NCBI GenBank assembly: GCA_900323505.1
Contig: OOIN01000043.1
Coordinates: forward strand, 372,001-436,000
DNA: 64,000 nt
Reading direction: 5' to 3'
From: Ustilago trichophora
Taxonomy: Eukaryota > Basidiomycota > Ustilaginomycetes > Ustilaginales > Ustilaginaceae
Each line of letters begins with the position of its first letter. Within the stretch, counting starts at the first letter, position 1. Positions 21,302 to 32,540 of the stretch are shown here, in pieces. A model generated the notes under the pieces. The model saw only the letters and a program-made list of their open reading frames with translations, had not been told where the DNA came from and did not search any database. Both the position numbers and the translations under genes were made by a program.

Positions 21302-21823
21302 GTTTGCCAAGATTCCTATGCCCAAGCTATGTGGTGATTTTCGATCCTAGGAAATTGATTTGACCACCTCTCGCTCGTCTGTATAGCGTGATCCCTTCCG
21401 CGTGATGTACGTGCGTTCGAGAAAGAAGAGTGTCGGAAAGTTGGGAAAGCAAGGGGGAGCGTTGAAGAGGCCAGATGATGATGGTGTTTGTGGAGATGTG
21501 TGCGATGGAGGATCAAAATGTAGTTGTAATGTGGTCGGTGCATTTTGTGTGCACAGAGGGGCGTCGATGCGTGCGTGAATTTGCTGCACGCGCCAAGAGA
21601 GAGACGATCATTTTCCTGGAATCTTTTGTTCCTCGCTTTGAATCGATTCTTTATACGGTTTAACAGCTCAGTGTTATTTTTTTCCCCCTCAAGTTGGGCA
21701 CTCTTCACTTCGGGAAGGTTTCACACCATGACGACGACATGTCACTGTCAGCTTCTTGACTGAAATGCTATTGCAATGAAGAGAGAACCGAAGCGACAAC
21801 AGCTGTGCTACTGAAGTGGAAAC
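21302..21823. other. intergenic region between DUS3 and VMA16
   Basis: Promoter of VMA16 and 3' flank of DUS3, both on the minus strand. No gene is seen; short open frames here lack domains. Confidence 0.55.
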
Positions 21824-24373
21824 TCAACCCTGCTGCTCTCCAGCATCCACATCGGCATAACTACTACTCTTGTGTTTCGGCGTAAAACTCCACTCCTCCG
21901 GCGCCTTACCCAAAAACATCTCTGAAACCTTGACCCAATCTTCCGACTTGCCACTAGCCAACAAGGTTTCCAACTCATCCCTACCCCTAAACAACGGCGG
22001 TCTATCGTTCAATCTACTCGGCAGGAACTCCAACAATCCCGTCGGAACGTATCTGTGCGTGAAACTCATCATCTCACACATAAACCTCCTCGTCGTATTG
22101 ACGCCATGCGTGTCGCTCCCCCAATGACTTAACCCGTACTCTGCAAAGTTACGCATCATATCCAGCCTCTCCCTCGAGCTGATATCCCAATCCCGACGTT
22201 CTTTGATCTCGGTAAACAGCCACGGTTTGATGAGCGCTCCACGGGCGATCATCTCTCCGTCGACGGTGGTGCGTTCCATCCGTTCATAGTAGTCTTGCCA
22301 TGAGAAGACATCTCCATTTCCGAAAATAGGGATGGGGACCATCTCAGCTTCATCAGCATGTCGAGACTCTTCGTTCCACTCGCGGACGCTCGAGCGAAGC
22401 GTGTCGGCACAGTGGGAGATGTAGCTCCAATCCGCATCGTTCTTGTAGCGCTGTTTTCGAGATCTTCCGTGTAGAGTGGCTGCACTGGCTCCCCATTCCG
22501 TCTGCAGTTTCGCAAACAGTTTGTGAGTTGTCTGCTTGGCACCCGTACCCGTCCTCAGCTTGATCGTCAGAGGCGTGTCGCCAAGGACGGCATTCATACC
22601 GCGTACGATCTTAGAGAGCTTGCTCGGATGATCCAAAAGCGCAGATCCAGCACCTTTGTTGTACACCAGATCGATGGGACATCCACAGTTGATGTCGACA
22701 AAGTCGAGTCCATCCCCAATCTCGCGCTTCAGCGCTTCAGCGACGGGGACGAGCAAATCCGGTTTACCACCGCAGAGTTGGGTGCCAAAGATTCGCTCCG
22801 AAGAGTGTCGTCGGACGAGGGACCACTCGGAGGCATTGCCGTGCAGGAAGGATTCAGCGAGGCCCATCTCGCCACAGTGGATGTCAGAGCCAAAGGAAGA
22901 ACAGATCCGACGGAAGGGTAGGTTGCCAGTGGTGGTGAGGGGAGCCAGGTAGAGTTGGTTTTTCCAATTGAGACGCCGCTTTTCAGTTGGGCGAATGCGG
23001 GCTACGTCGATACCGCTTCCATTCGTGATGGCCGCTTCAGCTGCTCGAGTGGAAGAAGAGTTGCGGAGAGAGTTCTCCATCTCCTCCAAATCATCCTCCT
23101 TCTCCACCTTACCATCCGCGGCTACACTAGCAGTAGCGGCAGGATGTTCCGCCGCCGCCGCAACAGCCGCATCCACAACCTCTCTCGGAATCGGCCTTTT
23201 ACCCCCCGTAAAACCCTGCGGATCCGCCTGTGCCAACTCCTTCGATTCCTTCTCCAAATACTTCAACACCGCCTTCGTCTTGGGCAAAGGATACTTTCGA
23301 ATACGCATCGACTTCATCCCTGCCGAGGTGCCAAAGTTCAACTCTTCCTGATCCGCATCTTGTCCTTCCCCTTGAAGCGTAAATGCGCGAGGTCGTCCAC
23401 GCCAGGCTTTCACTTTATCCTCGTCTCGAACCAGTTCCAATCCCGTCCCCGCGAAGCCGGTCGGGTTCGTCGCATCGGCAAGACTGGAAGGACCCACAAT
23501 GCGAACGTGCGAGCCGAGGAATCGACACTTCCAACCCATGGTGCAAAATCCCTTGATGGCGAAGATGGGGCAGGTTGTGGTGAAGTCTAGGCTTGTGTGT
23601 GCTGGATCGATCGTTTTTGTTTCCGAGTCTTCCAAAGAGGAAGAGGAAGAGGGGATTGCTTTGACAAACGTCTCTCCCTCTTCTGCCCCTTCTCTAGAAG
23701 GCAGAAGGGTGAGCGAGTATCTCTCCTCCAACCACACCTGTTTCTGCTCTGCCGACATTGCTTCCAACTCCTTGTGTGGGACAGCCGGCATATACAGATC
23801 CCTGTCCTTGTTGTTCAGATACGCAACCACGTCATGCGAAAACCGGCACCCTCCCGAAGAAGCAAATTTGCAACCCTCCTCACCTTTGCTGAGAAATCCA
23901 TGACAATGACCCTTGCCATCTTTGAGAGAGTTGAACTGTCGACCTTTGTTCTGGCCTCCCTTTTTGGGGTCGTTGTTGGAGTCGGATGCGGCTTTGGATT
24001 TCTTTTCGGCTCGTTGGGCAGCAGCGAGGGCGGCAGCTTCTTCGCGACGGGCACGTTTGCGCGCTGCTCCTTTGAGTTTTTTGGGTGGTTCGCCATCGGT
24101 GGTAGTAGCACTGGAGTTGGTAGAAGGGTCGGATTGGGCGGTGGTGGCGGGGTTGGAGCTTCGCTCAGCTGCATCGTCGTCTACCGTCTTCAAAGGAGTA
24201 GAAACGGAAGAGGTGGGCTTGGGTAGGATGTACTCGGGCTTGATAGGTGCAATGCCGGGAGTGTACTTGTCGGTTGGACCGTAGACTGGGTGTTTCCAGA
24301 CCGACTCGGCGACTCCGGAAGCTGGGGACGCCGTTTCGGCAGTCACTGCTGGTGTTTCGATCACATCTGCCAT
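21824..24373 (-). CDS. DUS3: tRNA-dihydrouridine(47) synthase [NAD(P)+], Dus3
   Basis: A single exon encodes 849 residues from [11 protein letters not shown] basic, low-complexity N-terminus (about 60-150) precedes two CCCH zinc fingers: [19 protein letters not shown]...CRFSHD, then [22 protein letters not shown]. The C-terminal flavin TIM barrel starts [19 protein letters not shown] and carries [12 protein letters not shown], the catalytic [37 protein letters not shown] and the FMN-binding GNGDVFSW and [11 protein letters not shown]. Zinc fingers before a Dus domain are the hallmark of Dus3, which reduces U47 in the variable loop of tRNAs. The frame stays open upstream to an ATG-less start near 24475; the ATG at 24373 is preferred. 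Confidence 0.95.
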   Translation of the reverse strand: MADVIETPAVTAETASPASGVAESVWKHPVYGPTDKYTPGIAPIKPEYILPKPTSSVSTPLKTVDDDAAERSSNPATTAQSDPSTNSSATTTDGEPPKKLKGAARKRARREEAAALAAAQRAEKKSKAASDSNNDPKKGGQNKGRQFNSLKDGKGHCHGFLSKGEEGCKFASSGGCRFSHDVVAYLNNKDRDLYMPAVPHKELEAMSAEQKQVWLEERYSLTLLPSREGAEEGETFVKAIPSSSSSLEDSETKTIDPAHTSLDFTTTCPIFAIKGFCTMGWKCRFLGSHVRIVGPSSLADATNPTGFAGTGLELVRDEDKVKAWRGRPRAFTLQGEGQDADQEELNFGTSAGMKSMRIRKYPLPKTKAVLKYLEKESKELAQADPQGFTGGKRPIPREVVDAAVAAAAEHPAATASVAADGKVEKEDDLEEMENSLRNSSSTRAAEAAITNGSGIDVARIRPTEKRRLNWKNQLYLAPLTTTGNLPFRRICSSFGSDIHCGEMGLAESFLHGNASEWSLVRRHSSERIFGTQLCGGKPDLLVPVAEALKREIGDGLDFVDINCGCPIDLVYNKGAGSALLDHPSKLSKIVRGMNAVLGDTPLTIKLRTGTGAKQTTHKLFAKLQTEWGASAATLHGRSRKQRYKNDADWSYISHCADTLRSSVREWNEESRHADEAEMVPIPIFGNGDVFSWQDYYERMERTTVDGEMIARGALIKPWLFTEIKERRDWDISSRERLDMMRNFAEYGLSHWGSDTHGVNTTRRFMCEMMSFTHRYVPTGLLEFLPSRLNDRPPLFRGRDELETLLASGKSEDWVKVSEMFLGKAPEEWSFTPKHKSSSYADVDAGEQQG

Positions 24374-24531
24374 CTTGACAGATACCCTAAGAGTAGGCGT
24401 TTGATATTGATGATGGTGGTGGTACGTTGGATCAGTGGGGAAGGAAGAAGAAAAAAAAATATTCAAGAGCCGCACCGATTTCTGAGGAAGTGTGTCGTGT
24501 GGAGCGCGGAACTCCTTTCATTTTCTTCTCT

Positions 24532-24576
<45 letters not shown>

Positions 24577-24589
24577 TGCAAAAAAGAAA
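24374..24589. other. short intergenic region with a 36-nt A tract
   Basis: Lies between the DUS3 start and the 3' end of the 5S gene. An uninterrupted A run occupies 24539-24574. Confidence 0.8.
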
Positions 24590-24707
24590 AACTGCAGCAC
24601 CTAGGATTCCCGCGTGGTCCCCCACCGCAGTACTGACTAGGCGATACCTTGCTTAACTTCGCAGATCGGACGGGATGCGGTGCTTTCAAGGTTCTATGGC
24701 CGCAGAT
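24590..24707 (-). rRNA. 5S ribosomal RNA gene
   Basis: Read on the minus strand the sequence starts ATCTGCGGCCATAGAACC and contains GAAAGCACCGCATCCCGTCC, GAAGTTAAGC, the internal control region around GTACTGCGGTGGGGG, and ends GGTGCTGCAGT. These are the conserved blocks of eukaryotic 5S rRNA, and the ends can pair (CTGC with GCAG) as helix I. The size is about 118 nt. Short T runs follow at once (24587-24590 and 24581-24585 on the opposite strand), as expected for a Pol III terminator. The exact ends are estimated to within 2 nt. The gene stands alone, not beside the large rDNA, as in many fungi with dispersed 5S genes. Confidence 0.93.
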
Positions 24708-24862
24708 GTCAGAGAGTCCCAGATAGGTGTTTATATACCACAATTTCAGGATCCTTCACAATCCCACCAGCATCCAAGGATCAAGATTACCACAAAGCAC
24801 AATACACTTCAATGTTGCATGAAGGATGTATTACAGGCACAGATGGTGATCAACAGGGGGAA

Positions 24863-27800
24863 TCAAAGCGTGTCGCCAGCAATAGCAAAGTAAGCAGACG
24901 GCGGCAAGGAGGGAGGAGAGGGAAGCGGTCGGATCGCTCTAAAAGCTCTAAAGCCTTCTTCGGCGGTTCGGTTGGCTCCGACGATGAACCGTGCTGAAAT
25001 CTCGCCTACCGCCACCGCACAGGCGACGATGATGAGGATGATGACGATCCATGTACTGCCGTTTCCAAGGAACAAGGTTGTAGAATGCAGATTCTTTTGT
25101 CAGTGATTTGGATCCTTCAACAATCAGCAGATGAGGTCGGGGCATGGGTGCACTTACATCTTACTCATAGCCGTATTGGCAATGTGTTCATGAATGATCT
25201 CCAACAGATCATTCGCCACCGCCAGTCTCTCATTCAGATTCTCCACCCTCTCGTCGATCTCCAAATAGTCTCTAATCGCATCGTACAGCGCCTTCAGCGA
25301 AGCTTCCGACCAGAACAACTCTGGAGTATCCAACACGTTACTCGTCAGATTCACATCCACCCTCAACTTGAAAAGTCTTCCCGTCAACCTCAGCGCCTCT
25401 CTTCTCTTCAACTTCAACTCTCCAGTGGAAGCCATCTCCTTGGGGATGTGACTCGTCAACTCCAACGTAGCCTGCATCCTCTCCTCAAAGACGCTCAACT
25501 TGGTCGACTGGGCAATGGCATGTGCGAGCGAAAGCTTCAGCAGATGGTTGGGCGCCCTGAACGTGAAGAAGTCGTTAAAGATGCGTGGGGCAGAGATGTT
25601 GGGATCGTAGCAGAAGTGGAAGGCTTCCGTCTCGCGTGCTGCTTCATCCATCGGTTCGCGTGCGCATCCGGACGACAGAACGTCTTCGATGATGCTTCGC
25701 TCTTCCGCGGCGGAAAAGTTGTACATGACCAATACGCCATAGGGCAAGATGACGAGTTCAGCCGATTGCAGGGCTTCGAGGATGGGGCGAGGGGTGTTGA
25801 GGTTGACAGAGGTGTCGTGGTTGTGCGAGGCCATGTTGGGTCCTGCGTATCGACGCTTGCGACGGCGCAACTTGACTTTGCGGGTTCGGCGTTCTTTGGG
25901 CTGTGCTTCGGTGGATGCTTCGGCGTTGCCGGCATTCGATTCGGGCTCGTTGGTGTTGCTATTAGTGCCAGAGGCGACGTTCTCGACAAGGGCTCCAAGC
26001 GAGTCGGGCGCGCCAGAGCGGACAAGACCAGTATCGCCTGTATCCTCGCGCGACGTATTGGCAACTTCGTCGAGATCAGAAGTGATGCTGAGCTCGTTCG
26101 AGCGGTACGAATGGGCCATGGGTTCAGTCTCGCCTCGCTCCTCGGCACGCTGTTGGAGCATCATGTCGCGAGCACCTGCCGAGTCCGAGTTGTTGATAGC
26201 GAGCTCGAGCTCGCTCTTATCTGTAACAATGTCGACGGGGGATCCGGTGCGGTAGGAGGGCAGAGCTTCGACATCAGATACGGAGCTCTGGCTGCCACGT
26301 CGACGTTCGAGCAAGAAGGGACGCCTTTCTGTACCTGCTTCGTTATCGCTATCCGAAAAAGTGCGGGGCGGAGCGACAGGTCGAGCGAGAGGCGTGGCGA
26401 GCATTCCTTCGTCATCGTCGAGACTGCTGCTGATGGGGGCCGCGTCGCCATCTGCCGACGACGAGTTGTGAGCATGCTGATGGCTTTCATCGGCAGCGGC
26501 CTGCGCCTGTTCTTGCTCGCGATCGCGGCTACCTCGTCGTTCACTGTGAGTCCATCGCTCAGCTTCACTCTCCCAAGCAGACGTCTCTCCGCCACCGCGT
26601 CCATCGCCACGGTGTGAATCCCCTCGCCTTCGACTCTCGCTGTCGGATCCTCGACCCTCTCCACCTTTGATGTAGCCGTCCTGGTCGATGTCTTCTTCTT
26701 CTTCCTGGCGCTGCTCAAAGTAGGTGCCGAGGTAGCCGAACTCTTCTCGCTGCTCGAGTTCTCTTTCCCTCCTCGACTCTGCACCGGGGCTGGCACTGCG
26801 AGGTTCGGGAGCCGACCGAACGTTAGCACGTCCGAATCCGGGCAAGAGAGGCTTCGTATAGACAGCGTAGGCGCACTCGTCATAGAGACGAGGCTTGACA
26901 CCGTGCTCGCGACGCAAGAAGCCAAGCAGAGTACCGAGGTGGATTGAAGTCGAGATGCTGTAGGCAGTCAGACGGGGAAGCGGGGTCATGAGTCTGGCAC
27001 TGGGAGCCATGCGTTCGAACGTGTGATAGACGGGACCCGACTTGTGAGGTCGAAGAGGAGGAGCACGAGTTGCGGCACCGCGGAAGGTGGTAGCGGCTTT
27101 GGGCTTTGCCTTTTGAGCGTGACGTGCTTGAGCGGCGGAGACGGACGAGACAGCAGCGCGAGCCAAGGCGGAAGATGCGGCAGGGCGCTGCGAGCCCTTG
27201 GAGGCGGGAGTGACAAGCTTGCCTGGGACCGGAGCAGGAGCCGAGTGTCGGTTGGAGGGAATGGTTGGACCAGGACGAGGGGTAGTGACGGGCACCTTTG
27301 CGGGCGGTTTGGAGGCACCGACAACTTCGAGAGAGCGTCCAACACCGCGACCACCGAGAAGCACAGCCTGGGCGTCGGATTTGCCGTCCGCGGTCGACGG
27401 AGTTGCCTTGGCAGTAGCAGCACCGGTCTGAATTGCGGCGTTTGCTTCGTCATCAGTCACCTCCTCTTCCTCTGACTCTTCCTCATCGTCATCATCCTCG
27501 TCATCATCATCATCATCCTCGCCAGGCAGAGGAGCGAGCTGAGACTCTGAAGGCAGCACAACGTGCTTTCCCGACGTCTTCGTTGTCCTGACTGGCTTCT
27601 CTGCACGCACGGGCAGCGAGTAGCGCGTAGTACGAGCCGGAGTGCCCTTGAACCTATTCGACGTGGTCGGTGGAGGTGAAAGTGGAGCAGACGGGCCGGT
27701 TCTCTTGGGTGCCGAAGTCACCGGATTGTTTCCAGCCTTGGATGCTTGATTCTGAGAAGATGATCCAGGTACAAGCGCGGCTCTCAGCAGATTGGCGGGG

Positions 27801-28102
27801 AGGTTTGCGCGATTGGATCGGTTGTTGGTGGAAGGCTGCATGCCAGGATCAAAGTCTCCGGGCGTCTCATCGTCAAAGTCGTGGTCGTCGAGATCGAGCT
27901 TTGCGCCAGACGATCCAGAGCCGGCAGAGGTCGAGCCAGCTCTACGGCTACGAAGGGAGGAAGCAGTAGCCGAAATGCCTGGAAGTGGTTGGGAAGATCG
28001 ACGCTGGACCAGAGGAGGTGGGTTGATGGCACCAGAGGTAGCTTTGGACGCGTTGTCCTGGGATGTGGGCAACAGGCCCTTGCGATTCGAGCCTGAAGAC
28101 AT
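24863..28102 (-). CDS. DUF155 / RMND1-family (Rmd1/Rmd8-like) protein
   Basis: Two exons (28102-25158 and 25055-24863) with a GTAAGT...CAG intron encode 1045 residues. The first ~350 residues are disordered, with an acidic Asp/Glu run near 195-220. Next comes a conserved block (SIHLGTLLGFLRREHG, RLYDECAYAVYTKPLLPG), then an acidic, Ser-rich linker. The DUF155 domain lies at about 785-982: LPYGVLVMYNFS, SAPRIFNDFFTF, LSLAHAIAQSTKLSVFEE, LRVDVNLTSNVLDTPELFW and YLEIDERVENLNERL. The splice joins MSK to ITWIVIILIIVACAVAVGEI, the single C-terminal membrane helix typical of the family. Relatives are yeast Rmd1, Rmd8 and Mrx10 and human RMND1. Size and the extra N-terminal block favour the Rmd8-like branch; the biochemical role is not known. 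Confidence 0.85.
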
Positions 28103-28560
28103 TGTGCAGGCGAGATGATGGTGTTGCTAAGACTGGTGGTAGTGATGAAGCGATGGTGTGGATGAAGAACACCTTCTGATGGGACAGAATGAGTGAGCGA
28201 GTGGGTGCAAGGTATGTACTGTACAGTACAGTACTGTCCAGTAACCAATTGTCACACAAATTGCCCGATGCAGCAGCACAAGAGCGAGCGCGGCGTGCAC
28301 TGCTGCAGTGCCGAATTGTGACTTTGCCAAGCAAGCATTTTTTCTTGAAATGGCACCGTGCGCCTTTTTCTTTTCTTTTCTTTTTTTTTTCCCTGTAAGT
28401 TAATGCGCACACTCCACTTGAGCCGGTCTTGCCGACACCATCACAACTAAAATCACACACTCAGCTCTGACTCCATCGGCGCATCCGACCGCCAATAGAC
28501 AGGCCACGATATCGCTTCGGCACACTATTACATCGAAATAAAGCGAACCGTTCACCAACG
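28103..28560. other. divergent promoter region
   Basis: Shared by the DUF155 gene (-) and the small RGG gene (+). It contains a CTGTACAG palindrome (28219-28226) inside a longer alternation TGTACTGTACAGTACAGTAC and a T-rich stretch near 28365-28391. No gene is seen. Confidence 0.6.
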
Positions 28561-29016
28561 ATGAACTCGGATGGGCCCGCAGGTGCAGGTCGTGGGCGAC
28601 CATCACATGCTCGTGGTCACCGCCCACATCGAGGAGGAAGAGGAGGCGATCGAGGACGTGGTCGCGGAGGTGGTGGCGGTGGCGGTGGAAGAGGCGGATA
28701 TGCTGGTCATAGAGGAGGTAGAGGAGGTAGAGGCGGTGGACACAGCCATCGTATCCCACCAGCACCCCTCGGCGATCCTTCACTCGACCCTCAATTGGCG
28801 CCCAAACCACCACATCCTGGCTACTTTCACACTTCGTTCCTCGAGAACCCCTGGTATGATCTGGAGAAGAAGCTTGACATTCCGCATCTCAAGCCCATCA
28901 TCTCGACTCAAGAAGTACAGTCTCGGGCTGACGCCGATCATGCTGAGGCGCTACCAGAAGAGCCTTCAGCGGCACCTCAAGAGGCCGCTGTTGCGACTGA
29001 ACCTAGCCCACCCTGA
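28561..29016 (+). CDS. small RGG-repeat protein, uncharacterised
   Basis: A single exon encodes 151 residues. Residues 8-62 are dominated by Gly and Arg with many RGG/RGR units and a Gly8 run, suggesting RNA binding and arginine methylation. Residues 66-110 are not low complexity and read as a defined motif, PGYFHTSFLENPWYDLEKK, followed by an acidic Ala/Glu tail. I do not recognise a named family. The start is the first ATG in frame, with a good context (ACG before ATG). The gene runs towards lanosterol synthase and stops 125 bp from its stop codon. Codon use in the RGG part is GGT/GGA/CGA-rich. A chance open frame is possible but unlikely given the non-repetitive C-terminal half. Confidence 0.6.
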   Translation: MNSDGPAGAGRGRPSHARGHRPHRGGRGGDRGRGRGGGGGGGGRGGYAGHRGGRGGRGGGHSHRIPPAPLGDPSLDPQLAPKPPHPGYFHTSFLENPWYDLEKKLDIPHLKPIISTQEVQSRADADHAEALPEEPSAAPQEAAVATEPSPP

Positions 29017-29141
29017 TCATACAAGCAACAGTCCCTCGTCACAGATGTCATCTCACAGCAGCGGATATGGTTTGGTCCAAAAAAAAACAAATACATTCCC
29101 ATCCGAGGCATGAGGACCAGTCGCCACGATGACGGGCGCTT

Positions 29142-31622
29142 TTACGAACTCCAATCCAGCTCGCGCGCTGCTTTGCCCAGCGCCCAGATGGTAAAGCTGA
29201 ACTTGTAGTTCGGATACGAAATGGCACCTGTCGACAGCAAGCAGAGAGCAAAATAAAAGTGTCAGCTCTATCGCATTCAACGTCATCCTACCACAACGAG
29301 CTTTATCGGGACACTTACAGTTCCTAATCATCGATGAAGGCATCGCACAACCCCATTATTCAAAGGGGAAGCAAAAGATACAACAACGTCAGCGACCAAA
29401 GAAAGACGGCACAGGATCAATCGATGTTTCGCGCTTCACACATACCTGTTAAAGATGCCTTCAATCTGCTCCTGTGCCCAAGAGCCATCGGGCAGCTGGC
29501 GATCCATGATGACCTTGACAGCCCTCTTGATGCGGTCCTTGTGCGGGTACTTGGCATGCAGGAGGGTGATGACCACCCAAGCGGTCTGCACGACTTGCGA
29601 CTTGGATGCGTGGGTGTACACGCCTGTCTCGCACGACTTGCAACAACAACAATCAAGAGTAGATATACCCCCATGTCAGCTTCATGTACACTACACACAC
29701 ACACACACACACACAATATGCATCATCTGCTCTTGTGGAGCAGCTAGACTTACCTTGTACGTCTCGCCCCAACCTCCGTCGTCCATCTGTTTGCTTGCCA
29801 AAAAGTCGCATGCTTTTTTCACCGCCTCGCTGTTGTCATACGTGTAACCTGCCAGCATGAGACTTTCGACGGCAAACATGGTCGCGTAGGTAAAGCAGAT
29901 TGCCCACGATCCGAACCAGCTTCCGTCCTCCCTCTGCGCTTTAAGGATGTACTTGACCGCACTATCGACCGTCTTCTTGATATCGGCTTTGCGGTAATCG
30001 TCGATCTTTGTAAACTTCAACAGCGCCGTGACGACCGAAGTTGTGCACTCGGGATAGGCGTATTCGATCATAATGTCACCGAATACCTCGGCAGGATTGA
30101 TGAGTTCTAGCAGCGCCGGACCGTTGATAGTCTCGTAAGATGCAAAGCCGCCTCCGGGGTTTTGCATGGTGAGTAGGAGATCGATGCTGTCGTGCATGCG
30201 TTGGCGCGAGACTTGCTTGGAGAGGTAAGGGACGTTTTCTTGGAGCATAATAACGGCTTTCAGACCTTCGCCGGTGCAATCCGACACGACGTAGCCCTGT
30301 TCCTTGGTGGAGAATGGCCAGGCACCCTTGGTGGCAAAGCGGTAGCATGTCTCGTGATGCTTTGGATTCTCGCGAATCTGACACTCGTCGAGCCAGTTGA
30401 GTAGTCTCTGTGTCAACTCGCGGTTCTCTGTCGAAGCAGCGAGCCCGGAATCGACCATGGCTTGGGCAATGAACGAAGTGTCCCACAACTGGCTGCCATT
30501 GGTTCCTGTCATCATCATACCCTCTGCTCCGATCCACATGAAGTCCTTCAACTTCTCCCGATGCATACGCATAGCGTGGCTATCGTGACCCTCGACATCC
30601 CACCTCGACACGTAGTTGAGCATCTTGTTGACCGGCCCAAGACACTGGTACGAGGTGTTTTCGTCCTCGAGCACGAGCAGTTCGTATGCACGCTTGATGC
30701 CCGCTTTTCGCAAGGGAGGGATGTGGCAGTTGTCGTAAGCTCCCACGATGGCCATGAGTGTTTTGAGCGTCTTTGTGTGCGGGTAGAAGGTGTCGACTTC
30801 GGCAACGTTGCCGCGCTGGGCGGGCCAGTTGATCGACTCGTAGGGTTGGACGTAGAGTTCTTCCCGCAACGAGGCGATGAGGGGGTCCATTTCGGCTTTG
30901 AACCTTCGTCCCCACAAGTAGCCCATGGGGATGTAGACCATGCGTGTGTGGATCCACCATCTCCAAGGATGGATGGGAAGCCAGTCGGGCAACAGCCACA
31001 GCTCGGGAGGGATGGGGTTCATCCCTTCCCATTCGTAGCAGTTGAGGATGGCGAGCCAGAGCTTACCCCACGAAGGAATGCCAGCTGCACCGCCGAGCTT
31101 GTGCAGCGTACCGCGCGCTTTGACCATCATGGGATGATCTGCGGGGACACCGATGAGACGCAACACGGTGTAGTTGAGCGCAGTACCAAAGACGGTGGAG
31201 CAGCCCTCGATGTGAATACCCCAACCGCCATCAGCCTTGTCGGCGCGATTCCAGAGATAGCGGGCAATCTCGATCTTCCACTCTTCCGGGATGGGAGTCT
31301 TGGTAACGTACATTCCGATGATGATGCCGGGGAGGAGGAACATGGGTCCGCCGTACTCGCCCGCCCAATGACCGTCAGAGGACTGGAGGTGGCGGTAGAA
31401 GGAGAGTCCATTCTTGGCAGCATCGAGCGGTGTCTTTGCTTTGGGCAAGTCGGGGAGATCCGTGTCAAGACCAAGCCAGTATTTGTCCTCGATGGTCTGG
31501 GGCCACGCTTTGCATTCGGCATCATCGCGAAGGTAGTGCCACACATGTCGGCCACCATCCGAAACTTTGAGCCTCCATCGGGAAGGGTCGGTCTGGCCGA
31601 GAGGTGGACTTTTTGTCGCCAT
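29142..31622 (-). CDS. ERG7: lanosterol synthase (oxidosqualene cyclase)
   Basis: Four exons encode 716 residues: 31622-29754, 29636-29446, a 5-nt microexon 29323-29319 (GAACT) and 29227-29142. The enzyme cyclises 2,3-oxidosqualene to lanosterol at the ER/lipid-droplet membrane. QW motifs are visible ([81 protein letters not shown]). The catalytic acid motif is DCTGE at 448-452 where most relatives have DCTAE. Joining through the microexon gives [19 protein letters not shown], matching the family's C-terminus (FNHSCAIEYPSYRF in yeast); skipping it breaks the frame. The first intron carries a CA repeat. The protein ends ARELDWSS. It diverges from KSH1. Confidence 0.95.
29319..29323 (-). other. 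ERG7: 5-nt microexon of ERG7
   Basis: On the minus strand the context is TGATTAG|GAACT|GTAAGTG, an ideal acceptor and donor around five bases. It completes AG to AGG, adds AAC and starts TGT, giving R-N-C of the conserved FNRNCAISY. Without it the downstream exon is out of frame. Confidence 0.85.
29693..29714. repeat. (CA)n microsatellite in ERG7 intron 1
   Basis: Eleven AC/CA units within the 117-nt first intron. Confidence 0.9.
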
Positions 31623-32540
31623 CTCTGCTAGATTGTTGTGAGTGAGGCAAATGCGTGCGCTCTATGCTTATTGGTGGGGTGGGAACGACGTCGAAATTGA
31701 CGGTGAAGTATGGGTCGAGAGCCAGGACGTGTGTAGGGCTGGCGATTATGTATCCGACAACGTGGCCCGTTTCAAGCTGATATGGATCGCTGCGCTGTAT
31801 GCTATCGCTGCCAGTGTGGAAATAGCTCTTCCTGTGTCGATAAACAGTTGCAACCGTTGGAGTGCGCTAACCTTGCTGTCTAGAGCTTGCTCCTGCTTTT
31901 CTTGTTCCGATTGGAAGGATGAGGAAACGAGCTCCTTTTGCTGTCGTTTTCTTCGTATCGACACTCGTAGAGTACCGGCGATGCAGCTTTTGGATGAATG
32001 CAATGGTTCGGATTGTCCGTATGAGCAGGAGAAAGGAGGCAAAGATGAACAAGATCGGCTGATCCGATTCTAGAAGATGTGGGTTTACAGCAAAAAAAAA
32101 AAGGTCATACGATTTTCAAACACAGCAGACACACTAGAAGGCGTGTGCGCGTGTGAATGCCTTTCTTATGTACAACATGCAGCACAGCAGGGGCCTGAGT
32201 CAGTTCATATCGGCTCTTTCGACCTGCAACGCCAAAGAGAGAGAAGGAGCAACACCTTGACAGATTTTGGCGCGCTTTTTGGCATTGTTAGGTTCTCTCA
32301 AGTATCATTTCTTGGCCAGAAAAAAAATGGCTGCACAGACCAAAAGCAGGCAAGCGCAACCTGCATACTGTATCCTTTTCTTGAGACCTTCCACATCATC
32401 TCCACCTCGTCCTTGCCTAGCACACACGCACTCCTTCAAGGCATTTACATCAGGCCATTCCTTGCACTGCACCTCTAACATCACTCGGAGGACTCTTTGC
32501 ACCGCGCATCAAGGGAACCGATCCCATCTCAGTCAAAGCA
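31623..32540. other. divergent promoter region, ERG7 / KSH1
   Basis: About 0.9 kb of upstream sequence for both genes. Open frames up to 143 codons exist on both strands (for example 31642-32073) but show no domain or consistent codon use. Nothing else recognised. Confidence 0.55.

Noticed and set aside
25085..26617. 510-codon plus-strand frame over the DUF155 gene
   Set aside because: Antisense shadow of a gene whose DUF155 motifs are clear; no domain in this frame.
30462..31631. 389-codon plus-strand frame over ERG7
   Set aside because: Antisense shadow of the lanosterol synthase exon 1.
31642..32073. 143-codon plus-strand frame between ERG7 and KSH1
   Set aside because: No domain, mixed codon use and a position in a divergent promoter; best explained by chance.
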